Below, piece by piece: positions 18,298 to 27,241 of a DNA stretch of 64,000 bases. The stretch is from Chitinophagaceae bacterium (GTDB lineage Bacteria; Bacteroidota; Bacteroidia; Chitinophagales; Chitinophagaceae): assembly GCA_016787065.1 (NCBI GenBank), contig JAEUVD010000008.1:62001-126000 (forward strand), given 5' to 3'. Below the pieces are notes generated by a model. It saw nothing but the letters and a program-made list of their open reading frames with translations, was not told the origin of the DNA and searched no databases. The stretch's first letter is position 1. Each line of letters begins with the position of its first letter. A program made the position numbers and the translations under genes.

Positions 18298-18945
18298 ATG
18301 TTAGAACAATTGTTCAACCTGATTCAAAGCGAGTCGGAAAATGAAATTATCAACAATCCTGCTATTCCGAATGAACACAATAATCATGCTATCGGTTTAA
18401 CTACTGATGCCATTTTTGGTGGTTTACAAGGTGCCTTGGCAAACGGTGGTTTAAAAGATGTATTAGGTATGTTTACCGGAGGAAATGCAGGTAATGCAGG
18501 TATTGCAAGTAACCCCATGGTGAGCGGAATTGTAAATAACCTTGTTGGTAGTCTGATGAAAAAATTCGGATTAGATTCTTCAACAGCCGGGAGCATAGCC
18601 GGAAGTATCATTCCAAAAGTTCTTGGTCGTTTGGTTAGCAAAACAAACGATGAGGGAGATAGCAGTTTTGATATCAATGGTATTATTGGCGCACTTACCG
18701 GTTCCCAATCACAACCCGGCGGTGGTGTTCAGCTACCGGGTATTCAAGGCGGTGGAAGTGGTATAGATTTCGGAGGCATTCTGAAAAATCTTACGAGTGG
18801 TGGTTTGGACGCGAATCACGACGGGCAGCTTGGATTAGACGATCTTTCAGGAGTAATTGGGGGCTTAGTTGGTGGAAAACAACAAGCTCAACAACAAAGT
18901 GGAGGAGGGGTCATGGATATGCTGAAAGGATTGATTGGAGGATAA
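18298..18945 (+). CDS. DUF937-type protein (YidB-like), function unknown
   Basis: A 215-residue Gly-rich, low-complexity protein without a signal peptide. The N-terminal half (MLEQLFNLIQSESENEIINN, TDAIFGGLQGALANGG, AGSIAGSIIPKVLGRLVSKT) is helical and matches the Bacteroidota DUF937 pattern. The C-terminal third contains an EF-hand-like loop, DANHDGQLGLDDL (about 174-186), then GGLVGG repeats. It may bind calcium through that single loop; this is inference. It is monocistronic: a -7-like TACTTTTA lies at 18270-18277 and a strong terminator follows. Confidence 0.7.
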   Translation: MLEQLFNLIQSESENEIINNPAIPNEHNNHAIGLTTDAIFGGLQGALANGGLKDVLGMFTGGNAGNAGIASNPMVSGIVNNLVGSLMKKFGLDSSTAGSIAGSIIPKVLGRLVSKTNDEGDSSFDINGIIGALTGSQSQPGGGVQLPGIQGGGSGIDFGGILKNLTSGGLDANHDGQLGLDDLSGVIGGLVGGKQQAQQQSGGGVMDMLKGLIGG

Positions 18946-18966
18946 TTTTAGGAATATAATATTCAT

Positions 18967-18998
18967 AAAGGCCGACGTTCGATTGTCGGCCTTTTTTT
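18967..18998 (+). terminator. Intrinsic terminator after the DUF937-type gene
   Basis: AAAGGCCGAC and GTCGGCCTTT form a perfect stem around an eight-base loop, followed by a T-run. Confidence 0.9.
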
Positions 18999-19023
18999 AT
19001 GTTCTTTGTTGAAAATAGTTAGT

Positions 19024-19398
19024 ATGAAGATGAAAAAAATTGTAGTGCTTGGTTTGTTCTTGGTGGCAGCTTATACCAGTCGCGGACAATCCTGGAAGGA
19101 TAAAAGTCCGGAAGAAAAATCGCGATACTATACCCGACAAATGGCTGAGGACCTTGCTTTAGATGATTCGGTTATTCTGAAAATCTTTCAAATCAATGTG
19201 GCGGTTTCTAAGAAATTTGATTCCCTCTATGCCGACAAAAACAACCCTAACCCCCGTAAAGGGGCTGCGCTTATTTATCAGTTCCGCAATGAGGCTTACC
19301 GCGAAGTACTCACTACCAAGCAATATTTAAAATTTGAGGATATGGAACGTGAGCGAAGAGAAAAGCGAGTGAAGGAGAAGGCTGATGATAAGAAATAA
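19024..19398 (+). CDS. Small periplasmic protein, Spy/CpxP-like in character
   Basis: A 124-residue protein started at the ATG at 19024 (MKMKKIVVLGLFLVAAYTSRGQ, a signal peptide); an upstream TTG would add six residues ahead of it. The mature part is helical and highly charged: SPEEKSRYYTRQMAEDLALD, then AYREVLTTKQYLKFEDMERERREKR. An early helix with a DLALDDSV segment and a late L-T-x-x-Q-like motif (LTTKQYLKF) recall Spy/CpxP-type periplasmic stress proteins, but the match is loose. It lies ahead of a two-component pair with a 276-base gap, which may or may not be meaningful. Confidence 0.65.
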   Translation: MKMKKIVVLGLFLVAAYTSRGQSWKDKSPEEKSRYYTRQMAEDLALDDSVILKIFQINVAVSKKFDSLYADKNNPNPRKGAALIYQFRNEAYREVLTTKQYLKFEDMERERREKRVKEKADDKK

Positions 19399-19640
19399 GT
19401 CCCAATAGGTAGTATGGAAGTAATACGTTCGTAGACTGTACAACCCTAGTCGTATTTAGTACTATATAAAAGTGAAACTTGGCATCATTTTCGACTGCTA
19501 TTCATGCTTTCATCAGTTATTGTTTCGATGTTATCAGTTATACAGTTTAAAGGGTCGGTTATAAATCGGAGTGTTTGCGCAAGCTTGTCGGTTCGTACTT
19601 TTAACATCAAAACACACCGAGTTTCTAAATTTGAAAGAAT

Positions 19641-19648
19641 TATCTTCG
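19641..19648 (+). promoter_or_regulatory. -7-like element (TATCTTCG) before the first LytS-type kinase
   Basis: TATCTTCG lies 26 bases before the ATG at 19675 and inside a longer in-frame extension that opens at 19504. This argues that translation starts at 19675. Confidence 0.45.
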
Positions 19649-19674
19649 AAAGGATTCTCGCAAAACAAGGGTAC

Positions 19675-21507
19675 ATGGGATTAAAAGGGTTCATAGTCGT
19701 GTACTTGCTATTGGCATTTTTCTGCGATACAATAAGCGCTTGTCATTGTAATGTAAACAAGGTAAAGGGAATTACTCCGGAAAGCAGATTACGTCAGGCT
19801 CAACAACTGATGCATCAATCAGAATCAGTTTGTAAAGCCCTGGGTTTTGAACAATATGGGCGCTATTTACTCGATGAGAATGAACTCGATTCGGTGGAAT
19901 ACTATCTTCAAAAGGCCGAAAATATTTTCAAAAAGGAATCGTGTTCAGATAGTTTATTAATAAACACGTATACACTTTGGGCACAACTGTATTATACCAA
20001 AGCGGATTACAAAAAGGCATTAGAGTTCACGCTTAAACTTCTGCCCTGTGCAGAAGCATCGGGTGATTTGTTTGAGGTTGCAATGTGTAATACGATGATA
20101 GCGCAGTTGTTCAATCAAACGAAACAAGCTCAAGCCGGCTTGATATATTCTCAACGTGCGTCGGCCTTGGTTTCTAAAATTAAGAATCCAAGAGATCAAA
20201 TGGAGCTTATAAGTATCATTGCAAAGCGATTATTGTGGCATTTTCAGGATACCAAACACCAACCTAGTTTAGATTCATCGGAATATTTTAGCCGACAACA
20301 CTTGATGCTTGCGAAGCAATTAAACAATACACGTTACATATCCAGAGCCTATAATAATTTGGAAGCAGTAGCCTATGAACGAGGTGATTTTCAAAGTTCA
20401 TTGAAATTACTTGACAGTGCGAAGTTGTTTTTAGACAGTAATCAGTTTGCGGATAGAGCCGTTATTTATTTTGATAAAGCCGATATTCTTATCGAAATGA
20501 ATGATTTGAAACAGGCAAAAATTATGGCCGATTCGGTGGAATCAATCTACCGACGTCTTGCTAACCCTGTTTATATTGCTGAAGCACTCCAGTTAAAAGA
20601 GCGGATAGCCGCCTTGTTGTTAAATTATCGCGATGCGTATCAGTATCAGAAAGAAGCCTTGTATATTTTAGATAGTGTAAAAAATATAGATCAAATAACT
20701 GCCGTAACAAAGTTAGAGCGAAAATACAACCAAGCTAAGAATGAGCATACCATAGCCTCCTTGGCGTTTCAAAAACGAATTTATTTTTCGCTCGCTCTAA
20801 TAGCGGTTCTGATTGCATTGGTTATAGCCTTCTTTCTTCGACAACAGAAATTGCAATTGAAAAAGAAAATTTTAGAAACAGAACAACGCCTTAATCGGGC
20901 CAGAATGAATCCGCATTTCTTCTTTAATGCACTAAGCACCTTACAAAAATTTGCGATGCGCGATAACGATGGACAGGCAATTGCCAGTAATATTTCCAAG
21001 TTTAGCCATATCATGCGAGAAACCCTTGAAAGCACCTATAAGGAATATGTTACCATAGAACAAGAAATAGATTTCCTGAATGAGTACATGGAGGTTCAGA
21101 AGATACGGTTTCCAAAAACTTTCAGTTATACCATAAAAGCAGATTCGGAATTAGATATCGATGAGATATTAATACCCGCTATGATTATTCAACCTTTTAT
21201 TGAAAATAGCATTGAACATGGGTTTTTAGGAATTGATTATGCCGGTCATTTATCGGTTCATTTTTCTATCCAATCCAAAGAGCTACAAATCGTAATTGAG
21301 GATAATGGAAGAGGCATGCAATTGAATGTTTCTCAGGATCAGAATAAACATATTAGTCGAGCTAGTCAGATTATTAAAGATCGTATTTACTTATTGAATA
21401 TTAAACTGAAAACAAAAGCCGGATTTAGTATTGATAATAATTCGAATGGGCCGGGAGTCGTGGTGAAAATTCATTTACCTCTATTATATATTAATGAAAA
21501 TGTTTAA
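19675..21507 (+). CDS. LytS-type sensor histidine kinase with TPR sensor region
   Basis: A 610-residue kinase. I chose the ATG at 19675 because it opens a signal peptide (MGLKGFIVVYLLLAFFCDTISA) just after a -7-like element; the frame is open back to 19504. Residues about 40-360 are TPR-like helices in the periplasm (ALEFTLKLLPCAEASGD, YISRAYNNLEAVAYERGDF). One membrane helix (RIYFSLALIAVLIALVIAFF, about 368-387) follows, then a coiled coil. The His_kinase box ARMNPHFFFNALSTLQKF has the phospho-accepting His near 413. The ATP-binding region shows the N box QPFIENSIEHGF and the G box DNGRGM. The gene for its response regulator begins nine bases later. The signal sensed is unknown. Confidence 0.92.
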   Translation: MGLKGFIVVYLLLAFFCDTISACHCNVNKVKGITPESRLRQAQQLMHQSESVCKALGFEQYGRYLLDENELDSVEYYLQKAENIFKKESCSDSLLINTYTLWAQLYYTKADYKKALEFTLKLLPCAEASGDLFEVAMCNTMIAQLFNQTKQAQAGLIYSQRASALVSKIKNPRDQMELISIIAKRLLWHFQDTKHQPSLDSSEYFSRQHLMLAKQLNNTRYISRAYNNLEAVAYERGDFQSSLKLLDSAKLFLDSNQFADRAVIYFDKADILIEMNDLKQAKIMADSVESIYRRLANPVYIAEALQLKERIAALLLNYRDAYQYQKEALYILDSVKNIDQITAVTKLERKYNQAKNEHTIASLAFQKRIYFSLALIAVLIALVIAFFLRQQKLQLKKKILETEQRLNRARMNPHFFFNALSTLQKFAMRDNDGQAIASNISKFSHIMRETLESTYKEYVTIEQEIDFLNEYMEVQKIRFPKTFSYTIKADSELDIDEILIPAMIIQPFIENSIEHGFLGIDYAGHLSVHFSIQSKELQIVIEDNGRGMQLNVSQDQNKHISRASQIIKDRIYLLNIKLKTKAGFSIDNNSNGPGVVVKIHLPLLYINENV

Positions 21508-21516
21508 GTTTAACTT

Positions 21517-22266
21517 ATGAAGATTTTGATTGTAGACAATGAACCTGAGCTTCGCTATGTACTACGCGAAATGATTCAACAACTTACATCGCATCATGCG
21601 ATTGAAGAAGCAGATGGTGTACAACAGGGGATCCAAAAAATACGTGCTTGGAATCCTGATTTGGTTTTATTAGATGTTGAAATGAACGATGGCACCGGGT
21701 TTGATTTATTACAACAACTCGATCAACTTAATTTTCAATTGGTATTTACCACAGCACATAATAAATATGCAGTGCAGGCGTTCAAGTTCAGTGCAATTGA
21801 TTACTTGTTGAAACCCATCGATCCGGTTGATCTGCTTGAAAGTTTACGTCGTGCAGAAGACAAAATGAAACATGGTAATTTACAGCATCAGTTTCAAATT
21901 CTTATGCAACAAATGAATCAACAGCAAGCGTCGTCGGATAAACAAATTGTTTTAAAGGATATCGATAAAACCTATTTTGTGAAGATGAATGATATCATTT
22001 ATTGTGAAGCAGATGGATCGTACACTAAATTTTATATTTCCAATACAGAACCAATTTATGTGAGTCGAAATCTTCGTTCGTATGAAGAGTTATTAGAGCC
22101 CGCAGGTTTTATTCGTTCACATCATTCCTGTTTGGTGAATCCGAAGAAGATTAAACTGTTTGATAGAAAAATTGATAATGGGGTTTTGATTTTGGAAGAT
22201 GGTCATCAGATACCTGTATCACAACGTAAACGTGATTATGTGTTACAGGCTTTAGAGAACAGATAA
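21517..22266 (+). CDS. LytTR-family response regulator
   Basis: A 249-residue DNA-binding regulator paired with the kinase just upstream. The receiver domain (1-120) has the acidic pocket at IVDNEPE, phospho-acceptor Asp53 in LVLLDVEMNDG, the Thr of FTTAHN and the Lys of DYLLKPID. The C-terminal LytTR domain (about 150-245) shows YFVKMNDIIYCEADGSYTKF, RSYEELLEPAGFIRSHHSCL and the basic tail PVSQRKRDYVLQAL. The spacer is Gln-rich (LMQQMNQQQA). Targets are not visible; the T9SS cargo gene that starts 133 bases downstream is a possible one, by position only. Confidence 0.93.
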   Translation: MKILIVDNEPELRYVLREMIQQLTSHHAIEEADGVQQGIQKIRAWNPDLVLLDVEMNDGTGFDLLQQLDQLNFQLVFTTAHNKYAVQAFKFSAIDYLLKPIDPVDLLESLRRAEDKMKHGNLQHQFQILMQQMNQQQASSDKQIVLKDIDKTYFVKMNDIIYCEADGSYTKFYISNTEPIYVSRNLRSYEELLEPAGFIRSHHSCLVNPKKIKLFDRKIDNGVLILEDGHQIPVSQRKRDYVLQALENR

Positions 22267-22399
22267 GTAGGGAATTAAGACTGTTTTCGTGCAGATGTGA
22301 ATTAACTCACTTCGCTTGTGAAATGCACTGAAAATCAACTGGTATGTGATTTTACTTTTGAGTTGAAAATTCATTCTTTAACCTCAAAAATCAAATGTC

Positions 22400-24016
22400 A
22401 TGTACAAAATCAAATTTCTTTCGCTGTTATTTATCAGTGTATTTTTCACGTCGATAAGCAAAGCGCAATGTCCTCAGGCTACTAACCTTACAACTTCCTT
22501 TGGTAACAATGTTTCAAATTTTTATTGGGATGCTGTACCCGGAGCTATGTATTACAAGATTGAAGTAAAACCGTATTACTCCAACTATTGGCTTGAACTG
22601 TCTTCTCAAATTCCTACCAATTCGTTTAGCTATCCTGGTTTCATGCAAAGTTTAACCATTAACTGGCGTATTACTACGTTTTGCAGTACAACCGATAGTT
22701 CATTTAGTGCAGTTGAAAGCTATACTGTTCCTTGCGAATCACCAAACACACCTACCGTAACGAATATTACCGGAACAACAGCACGTTTAAATTGGATACC
22801 TGCCCCGGTAAATTCCGGACAAATTCCTACTTTTTATGTAGCCTATCGTTTACTTGGTTCAACCGGAAACTTTACTTCATTAGGAAGCACAACAAACAAT
22901 TATATGGATGTTACAGGTTTACAATCTAACACATCGTACGAATGGTGTGTGGCTAGAGCTTGTTCTTATTTTTATGGTGATCCTTTAATGGGTACGTTTA
23001 CTACCGCTTATATTCCTTGTGATATACCTGTAAACCTTTCAAGTTCTAATATCACTTCCTCGTCAGCTAAACTTTCTTGGAATAATGTTTTAGGTGCTTC
23101 AAATTATCTTGTAGAATATCGAAAGGTTGGCAATACAAACTGGAGCTCGGTGTCGATTAATAATAACAATGTAACCATTAGCGGATTGTCGTCTGAATCG
23201 TTATACGAATGGCGTTTAAAAACAAATTGTACGAATTCGTTTCAAAGTGCTTATTCTGTCATCAAACAATTTCATACCTATTCGTCAACTTGTTCTTCTT
23301 GGGGAGTTACTGCTGGAGAATGGATTGATTTCGTAAGTTTAGGAACAATCAACCGCAGTTCCGGAGCTGATGCAAGTGGTTATTTCCGTTCTAATCAGAG
23401 TACCACTTTACCAAAAGGTTCTGTACAAACGATATCCGTAAGTGTTGGCTACAACCCTGGTATTGTTATGGGCGACTATTTTGCAGTGTACATTGATTTT
23501 AATAACAACGGTTCCTTCGCTGATGCCGGGGAACGTGTCGTTGCACCAGGAACACAAATGAATAGTTCTTCTATGAATTACACTGCTAGCTTCACTGTAC
23601 CAACGAATATTTCAACGGGTACGCGAAAAATGCGTGTGATTGTTCGTCGACCAACATCCACTATTGTTCCTTGTGGTACCGGATTCCAAGGTGAAGTAGA
23701 AGATTATACTGTGGTGATTGCAGCATCTAATTCGAATAAACCGGAACCTACTTCTATGCTTGGAGAAAGTGAAGAAGGCATTACCATTGCGCCGAATCCT
23801 AGTCAAGGAAGATTTATTATTTATTTAGCGCAAGACATGGACGTGGTTGCTTGTGAGGTTATTGGTCTAAACGGACAAGTGGTTTACAAAACAACCTTAC
23901 ATGGAGAAAAGATGCTTCCGGTGTCACTTGAATCATCGCAAGCGCGTGGTATGTATTTAGTGCGTTGTGTGGCAGGTAACGGAACTCAATATGTAAAACG
24001 TATTTTGGTAAATTAA
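22400..24016 (+). CDS. Secreted protein with fibronectin III repeats, GEVEDY domain and T9SS type A sorting domain
   Basis: The product has 538 residues, with the signal peptide MYKIKFLSLLFISVFFTSISKAQ. Three fibronectin-III-like domains follow (about 25-310; markers ARLNWIPAP, YEWCVARAC, AKLSWNNVLG, YEWRLKTNC). A GEVEDY domain follows (about 320-440), named for its terminal motif, seen here as GEVEDYTVVI, and containing AVYIDFNNNGSFADAGERV. The last 80 residues are a T9SS sorting domain: ITIAPNPSQGRF, VIGLNGQVVY, GMYLVRCVAG and a terminal KRILVN. It should be exported across the outer membrane by T9SS and anchored or released. The likely role is adhesion or binding; no enzyme domain is seen. 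Confidence 0.9.
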   Translation: MYKIKFLSLLFISVFFTSISKAQCPQATNLTTSFGNNVSNFYWDAVPGAMYYKIEVKPYYSNYWLELSSQIPTNSFSYPGFMQSLTINWRITTFCSTTDSSFSAVESYTVPCESPNTPTVTNITGTTARLNWIPAPVNSGQIPTFYVAYRLLGSTGNFTSLGSTTNNYMDVTGLQSNTSYEWCVARACSYFYGDPLMGTFTTAYIPCDIPVNLSSSNITSSSAKLSWNNVLGASNYLVEYRKVGNTNWSSVSINNNNVTISGLSSESLYEWRLKTNCTNSFQSAYSVIKQFHTYSSTCSSWGVTAGEWIDFVSLGTINRSSGADASGYFRSNQSTTLPKGSVQTISVSVGYNPGIVMGDYFAVYIDFNNNGSFADAGERVVAPGTQMNSSSMNYTASFTVPTNISTGTRKMRVIVRRPTSTIVPCGTGFQGEVEDYTVVIAASNSNKPEPTSMLGESEEGITIAPNPSQGRFIIYLAQDMDVVACEVIGLNGQVVYKTTLHGEKMLPVSLESSQARGMYLVRCVAGNGTQYVKRILVN

Positions 24017-24038
24017 CCTACCCCTGATTGATTAAAAG

Positions 24039-24066
24039 AAAGGAGGCTTGCGGGCCTCTTTTTTTA
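24039..24066 (+). terminator. Intrinsic terminator after the GEVEDY-domain gene
   Basis: AAAGGAGGC pairs with GCCTCTTTT around TTGCGG, with one wobble, and is followed by a T-run. Confidence 0.8.
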
Positions 24067-24348
24067 TGCGCTAAAGTTGAATTCTTGATGAAGGAGCATA
24101 AAAGACAGGTAGGATTTAGTATGAAAGAGAAAGGAATTGAAATCGGTTGATATAACGGTATTATGTATCCTTTTGAAACACAACATACAAATAAGTTAAT
24201 CTAAAATAAAAACTTTATTCTAACCGAAACACCTTGATTAAATCAGCATGAAACCGAATAAATTCAAGGTGTAAACCAATTAAATTGGAAAGTTATCGAC
24301 TTGTGTAAAAGTAAAAACCCTAAAATCAATTAGATAGATTCGAATAAT
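24067..24348. other. Non-coding gap between convergent T9SS cargo genes, with an inverted repeat
   Basis: About 280 very AT-rich bases lie between two terminators. No convincing frame or RNA gene is visible. The only structure I see is a perfect 9-bp inverted repeat, ACACCTTGA (24229-24237) and TCAAGGTGT (24264-24272), separated by 26 bases with no T-run. It may be a small hairpin or chance. Confidence 0.5.
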
Positions 24349-24380
24349 AAAAAAGGTCACCGTTACCGATGACCTTTTTT
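24349..24380. terminator. Bidirectional intrinsic terminator
   Basis: AAAAAAGGTCA and TGACCTTTTTT form a perfect 11-bp stem around a ten-base loop, so it can act in both directions. It mainly serves the minus-strand gene ending at 24409. Confidence 0.88.
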
Positions 24381-24408
24381 CGTTTATTTTAATTAAACTA
24401 AGCCTTAA

Positions 24409-25089
24409 TTATTGTTTGGTGATACGTTTAACACCTAACACCTTCCCATGTGCATCTGCCAATTGTAGTAAATAAATACCAGAAGTTAAATTGTCCAGCG
24501 GTAAGCTAACCGGGCTTGTTGGCGTTTTGCCTAATTCAAACTTGGCAACTTTTTTACCTAAAACATTCAACACATTCACGGTTGTTACATTTCTACTATT
24601 GAACGAAACCTTTACGTTTCCTGTGGAAGGATTTGGATAAACCGACATATTTACTTCTTGATCAACTTGAGCCACTCCGGTAGGCCATGTAATAACAGCA
24701 AAGGTTATATTCCCTAAGTTTGTTGATGCTGTTACATAACTTGTACCTACACCCGGGTTGCTACCAACGGTTACATCCATCTTAAAAATACCATATTTAC
24801 CTGGTAAATATTTCTTGCAAGAATGCTGTGTGGCTAACATATTACTAGGGTAACAGTTACATTCATCACAAATCTGAACATTGGTTAAGCCACTTTGAAG
24901 ATTCATATTTGCACTAGGAATAGACCAAGTTACTAACATAGAATCTGTTCCGGCATTTAAAATTGAATCTTTCAACTCAACAATACTACCCGCTTGATAA
25001 ACTGAATAGTACACCGTATCGTGTGCAATTTGGGCTTGACCTAAAAAAGCTTGTAAAGCCAAAACCAGAAGTAAGGTAATTTTCTTCAT
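24409..25089 (-). CDS. Small secreted protein with T9SS type A sorting domain
   Basis: A 226-residue protein from the ATG at 25089 (MKKITLLLVLALQAFLGQAQ, signal peptide); another ATG nine bases upstream is possible. The central 120 residues form a beta-rich domain with several Cys, including CDECNCYP, whose fold I do not recognise. It contains SILNAGTDSMLVTW and GIFKMDVTV, as in small Ig-like secreted domains. The C-terminal 75 residues are a type A sorting domain: VNMSVYPNPSTGNVKVSF, LNVLGKKVAKFEL, LTSGIYLLQL and a terminal KRITKQ. It is divergent from the Omp28-like gene (116-base gap), so the two may share regulation. Function unknown. Confidence 0.82.
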   Translation of the reverse strand: MKKITLLLVLALQAFLGQAQIAHDTVYYSVYQAGSIVELKDSILNAGTDSMLVTWSIPSANMNLQSGLTNVQICDECNCYPSNMLATQHSCKKYLPGKYGIFKMDVTVGSNPGVGTSYVTASTNLGNITFAVITWPTGVAQVDQEVNMSVYPNPSTGNVKVSFNSRNVTTVNVLNVLGKKVAKFELGKTPTSPVSLPLDNLTSGIYLLQLADAHGKVLGVKRITKQ

Positions 25090-25178
25090 CTTGTACATTT
25101 TGTATGCAAGATAAATCAATTAATCTCAATTTCTAAAATTTAATTGTAAATCAAATTCACCAAATGCGGTTAAGCCAC

Positions 25179-25186
25179 TATATTTG
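25179..25186 (+). promoter_or_regulatory. -7 promoter element (TATATTTG) of the Omp28-like gene
   Basis: TATATTTG fits TAnnTTTG and lies 18 bases before the ATG at 25205, implying a leader of about 10-14 bases. Confidence 0.6.
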
Positions 25187-25204
25187 GTGTCAAAATTGCT
25201 TTAA

Positions 25205-27097
25205 ATGAAAAAAATTTTATTCTCCTTAGGCTTATTGAGCTTAGGTTTAGCTGCCAATTCACAAGTTATCTGGCAGGAAGATTTTGAAGGAACTAGTGGT
25301 ATTGCTATTCCTGCAACCTTCACTCAAACAACACTGGCAACCGATGGCGGTTTCAAAAGTGGAACTGGCGGTACTTTAGCCTCATCTGCTTATGCGCCAG
25401 GTGATCACACCCGTTTTTTGGCTACGAATGACGACGCTTGTAATTGTAATAAAAGTGCCGATGTTCTTATGACTCCTTCGTTCAGTACTGTTGGTTACAC
25501 AGCGAATGTTTATTTGCAATTTGATGTTCATTTCTATGGAGCTACGTATCAAAGTGCAACGGAAACTGCGGAAGTTCAATATTCAACAAATGGCGGAACT
25601 ACCTGGACTACCTTAGGAACTATAGCAGGAGCTGCTGGATGGCATTCCGTAGCATATCCTTTAACACAAGCGATGAATCAGTCGAATGTGAAACTTGCTT
25701 TCAAATATAATGATGGTGCAGGTTGGTTGTACGGTCTTTCTTTAGATAATATCAAGGTTTTAGTTCCACCATCTAAAGATATCAATACCGTTAATGCATA
25801 CCCTAATTCTAAATACATGCATAGCAATAACGCTTTTTCATGCCGAATCCAATCATTTGGTTTGTCTGCTGTGAATAGCGTAACTATGAACTATCAGTTA
25901 GGTTCAGGAACTCCGGTTTCTCAGAATTTCACCTTAACACCAGCACTTAACTTTACTGATGATACTGTTCTTAATTTTAACGCCGGTACACTTAATTCAG
26001 GTCAATATTCAGGTTTGAAAGTTTGGGTTTCTGATATCAATGGTACAGGTGCTGATGCCAATAATTCAAACGACACGGCAAGTTATTCAAGTGCATTATA
26101 TGTTAGTACACAAGGAACTACACGGAATGTACTATTGGAAGAATTCACATCTTCAACTTGTCCTCCATGTGCTAGTTTAAATACTACGTTCGATCCTTTC
26201 ATACAATCTAATAATCCTAATACAGGTGGTCAATTCAATGTGGTTAAATATCAAATGAACTGGCCTTCTCCGGGTAATGACCCAAGTTATAACCCTGATG
26301 GATTAATGCGTCGTAATTTTTATGGTGTAAGCGGAATTCCAGATGTTTACATGGAAGGTCGTAGCGTAAATCCTCCGGGACAAACCGAATTGGATGCTGC
26401 GAAAGGTTTTCAAGCTTTTGCTAACATGACAGCTACACTTACACGTACAGGAACAACCTATAACGGTTCTGTAAACTTTACTCCTTATGTAACCGTTGGT
26501 AGTGGCGGAACATTAGCTTTATATCAAACCTATCTTCAAAAAGGTTATAACTATCCTGGAGCATCTACTTCTCAAAAAGATTACCACCACGCACAACGTA
26601 AAATGATGCCAAATGGTAACGGTACAACCATTACTTCTTTAACTTCTGGCACAGCGGTAACACAGTCTTCAAACTATACATTCAATACCGTAGGTACTCC
26701 AACTCAGGGTAGCTATGATTTGTGGAATACGAATAATGGATATGTTGAATATGTTGCTTTCTTACAAGATACTGTAACAGGTCAGGTGTTGCAATCTGCA
26801 TCAGCTAATATTTCTGTTGGAATTGTTGACCTTGCTGACAATCAAAGCATTGGTTTGTATCCTATTCCTGCTAACGATTATACTATCATCGCAGCGAAAT
26901 TAAATACATCTACAACTGTTGATTTATATATTACAGATATGTCTGGTCGTGTTGTTTACCAAAAATTAGGTGAGAAATTACAAGCTGGTCAACAAGAAAT
27001 CAGAATCAATACAAGTGCTTTCGCAGAAGGAAATTATGCCGTTTTGGTAAAAACTCCTTTGGGTAATTTGAATGAGAAATTAACCGTGAAACACTAA
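25205..27097 (+). CDS. Omp28-related thioredoxin-fold secreted protein with T9SS sorting domain
   Basis: The product has 630 residues, with the signal peptide MKKILFSLGLLSLGLAANSQ. Residues about 22-185 form a choice-of-anchor-J / MAM-like domain (WQEDFEGTSGIAIPATF, then GWLYGLSLDNIKVLV). A middle Ig-like domain (about 200-300) follows. Residues about 300-530 are Omp28-like: LLEEFTSSTCPPCASLN has a thioredoxin CxxC motif (CPPC), then NVVKYQMNWP and GVSGIPDVYMEG with the cis-Pro loop. The last 80 residues are a type A sorting domain (SIGLYPIPANDYTII, TDMSGRVVY, FAEGNYAVLV). The CxxC suggests surface thiol chemistry, though many Omp28 proteins have no proven activity. Confidence 0.88.
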   Translation: MKKILFSLGLLSLGLAANSQVIWQEDFEGTSGIAIPATFTQTTLATDGGFKSGTGGTLASSAYAPGDHTRFLATNDDACNCNKSADVLMTPSFSTVGYTANVYLQFDVHFYGATYQSATETAEVQYSTNGGTTWTTLGTIAGAAGWHSVAYPLTQAMNQSNVKLAFKYNDGAGWLYGLSLDNIKVLVPPSKDINTVNAYPNSKYMHSNNAFSCRIQSFGLSAVNSVTMNYQLGSGTPVSQNFTLTPALNFTDDTVLNFNAGTLNSGQYSGLKVWVSDINGTGADANNSNDTASYSSALYVSTQGTTRNVLLEEFTSSTCPPCASLNTTFDPFIQSNNPNTGGQFNVVKYQMNWPSPGNDPSYNPDGLMRRNFYGVSGIPDVYMEGRSVNPPGQTELDAAKGFQAFANMTATLTRTGTTYNGSVNFTPYVTVGSGGTLALYQTYLQKGYNYPGASTSQKDYHHAQRKMMPNGNGTTITSLTSGTAVTQSSNYTFNTVGTPTQGSYDLWNTNNGYVEYVAFLQDTVTGQVLQSASANISVGIVDLADNQSIGLYPIPANDYTIIAAKLNTSTTVDLYITDMSGRVVYQKLGEKLQAGQQEIRINTSAFAEGNYAVLVKTPLGNLNEKLTVKH

Positions 27098-27120
27098 TTT
27101 ACACGAATAACGAATTGTAA

Positions 27121-27152
27121 GGGTTGCTACTTCGGTGGCAACCTTTTTTTTT
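27121..27152 (+). terminator. Intrinsic terminator after the Omp28-like gene
   Basis: GGTTGCTAC, a TTCG tetraloop and GTGGCAACC are followed by a run of nine T. Confidence 0.92.
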
Positions 27153-27241
27153 GTGCCAAAATCACGCGACCTAATTTACTTTCATTGTACCTTAGCAGCC
27201 TTCTCGATTTTCAATAATTAATGCAAGGAAGTTTCTAGTAC

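Noticed and set aside
19504..19674. 57-codon N-terminal extension of the first LytS-type kinase
   Set aside because: The extension would precede a normal signal peptide and would contain the -7-like element TATCTTCG at 19641, so the start at 19675 is preferred.
22267..22399. Possible LytTR binding site ahead of the GEVEDY-domain gene
   Set aside because: I found only partial GTGCA / TGCAC and TCAC / GTGA symmetry, and no convincing pair of LytTR direct repeats at the expected spacing.
24229..24272. 9-bp inverted repeat considered as a terminator or small RNA hairpin
   Set aside because: The loop is 26 bases, there is no T-run, and both flanking genes already have strong terminators. It is kept only as a note in the gap entry.
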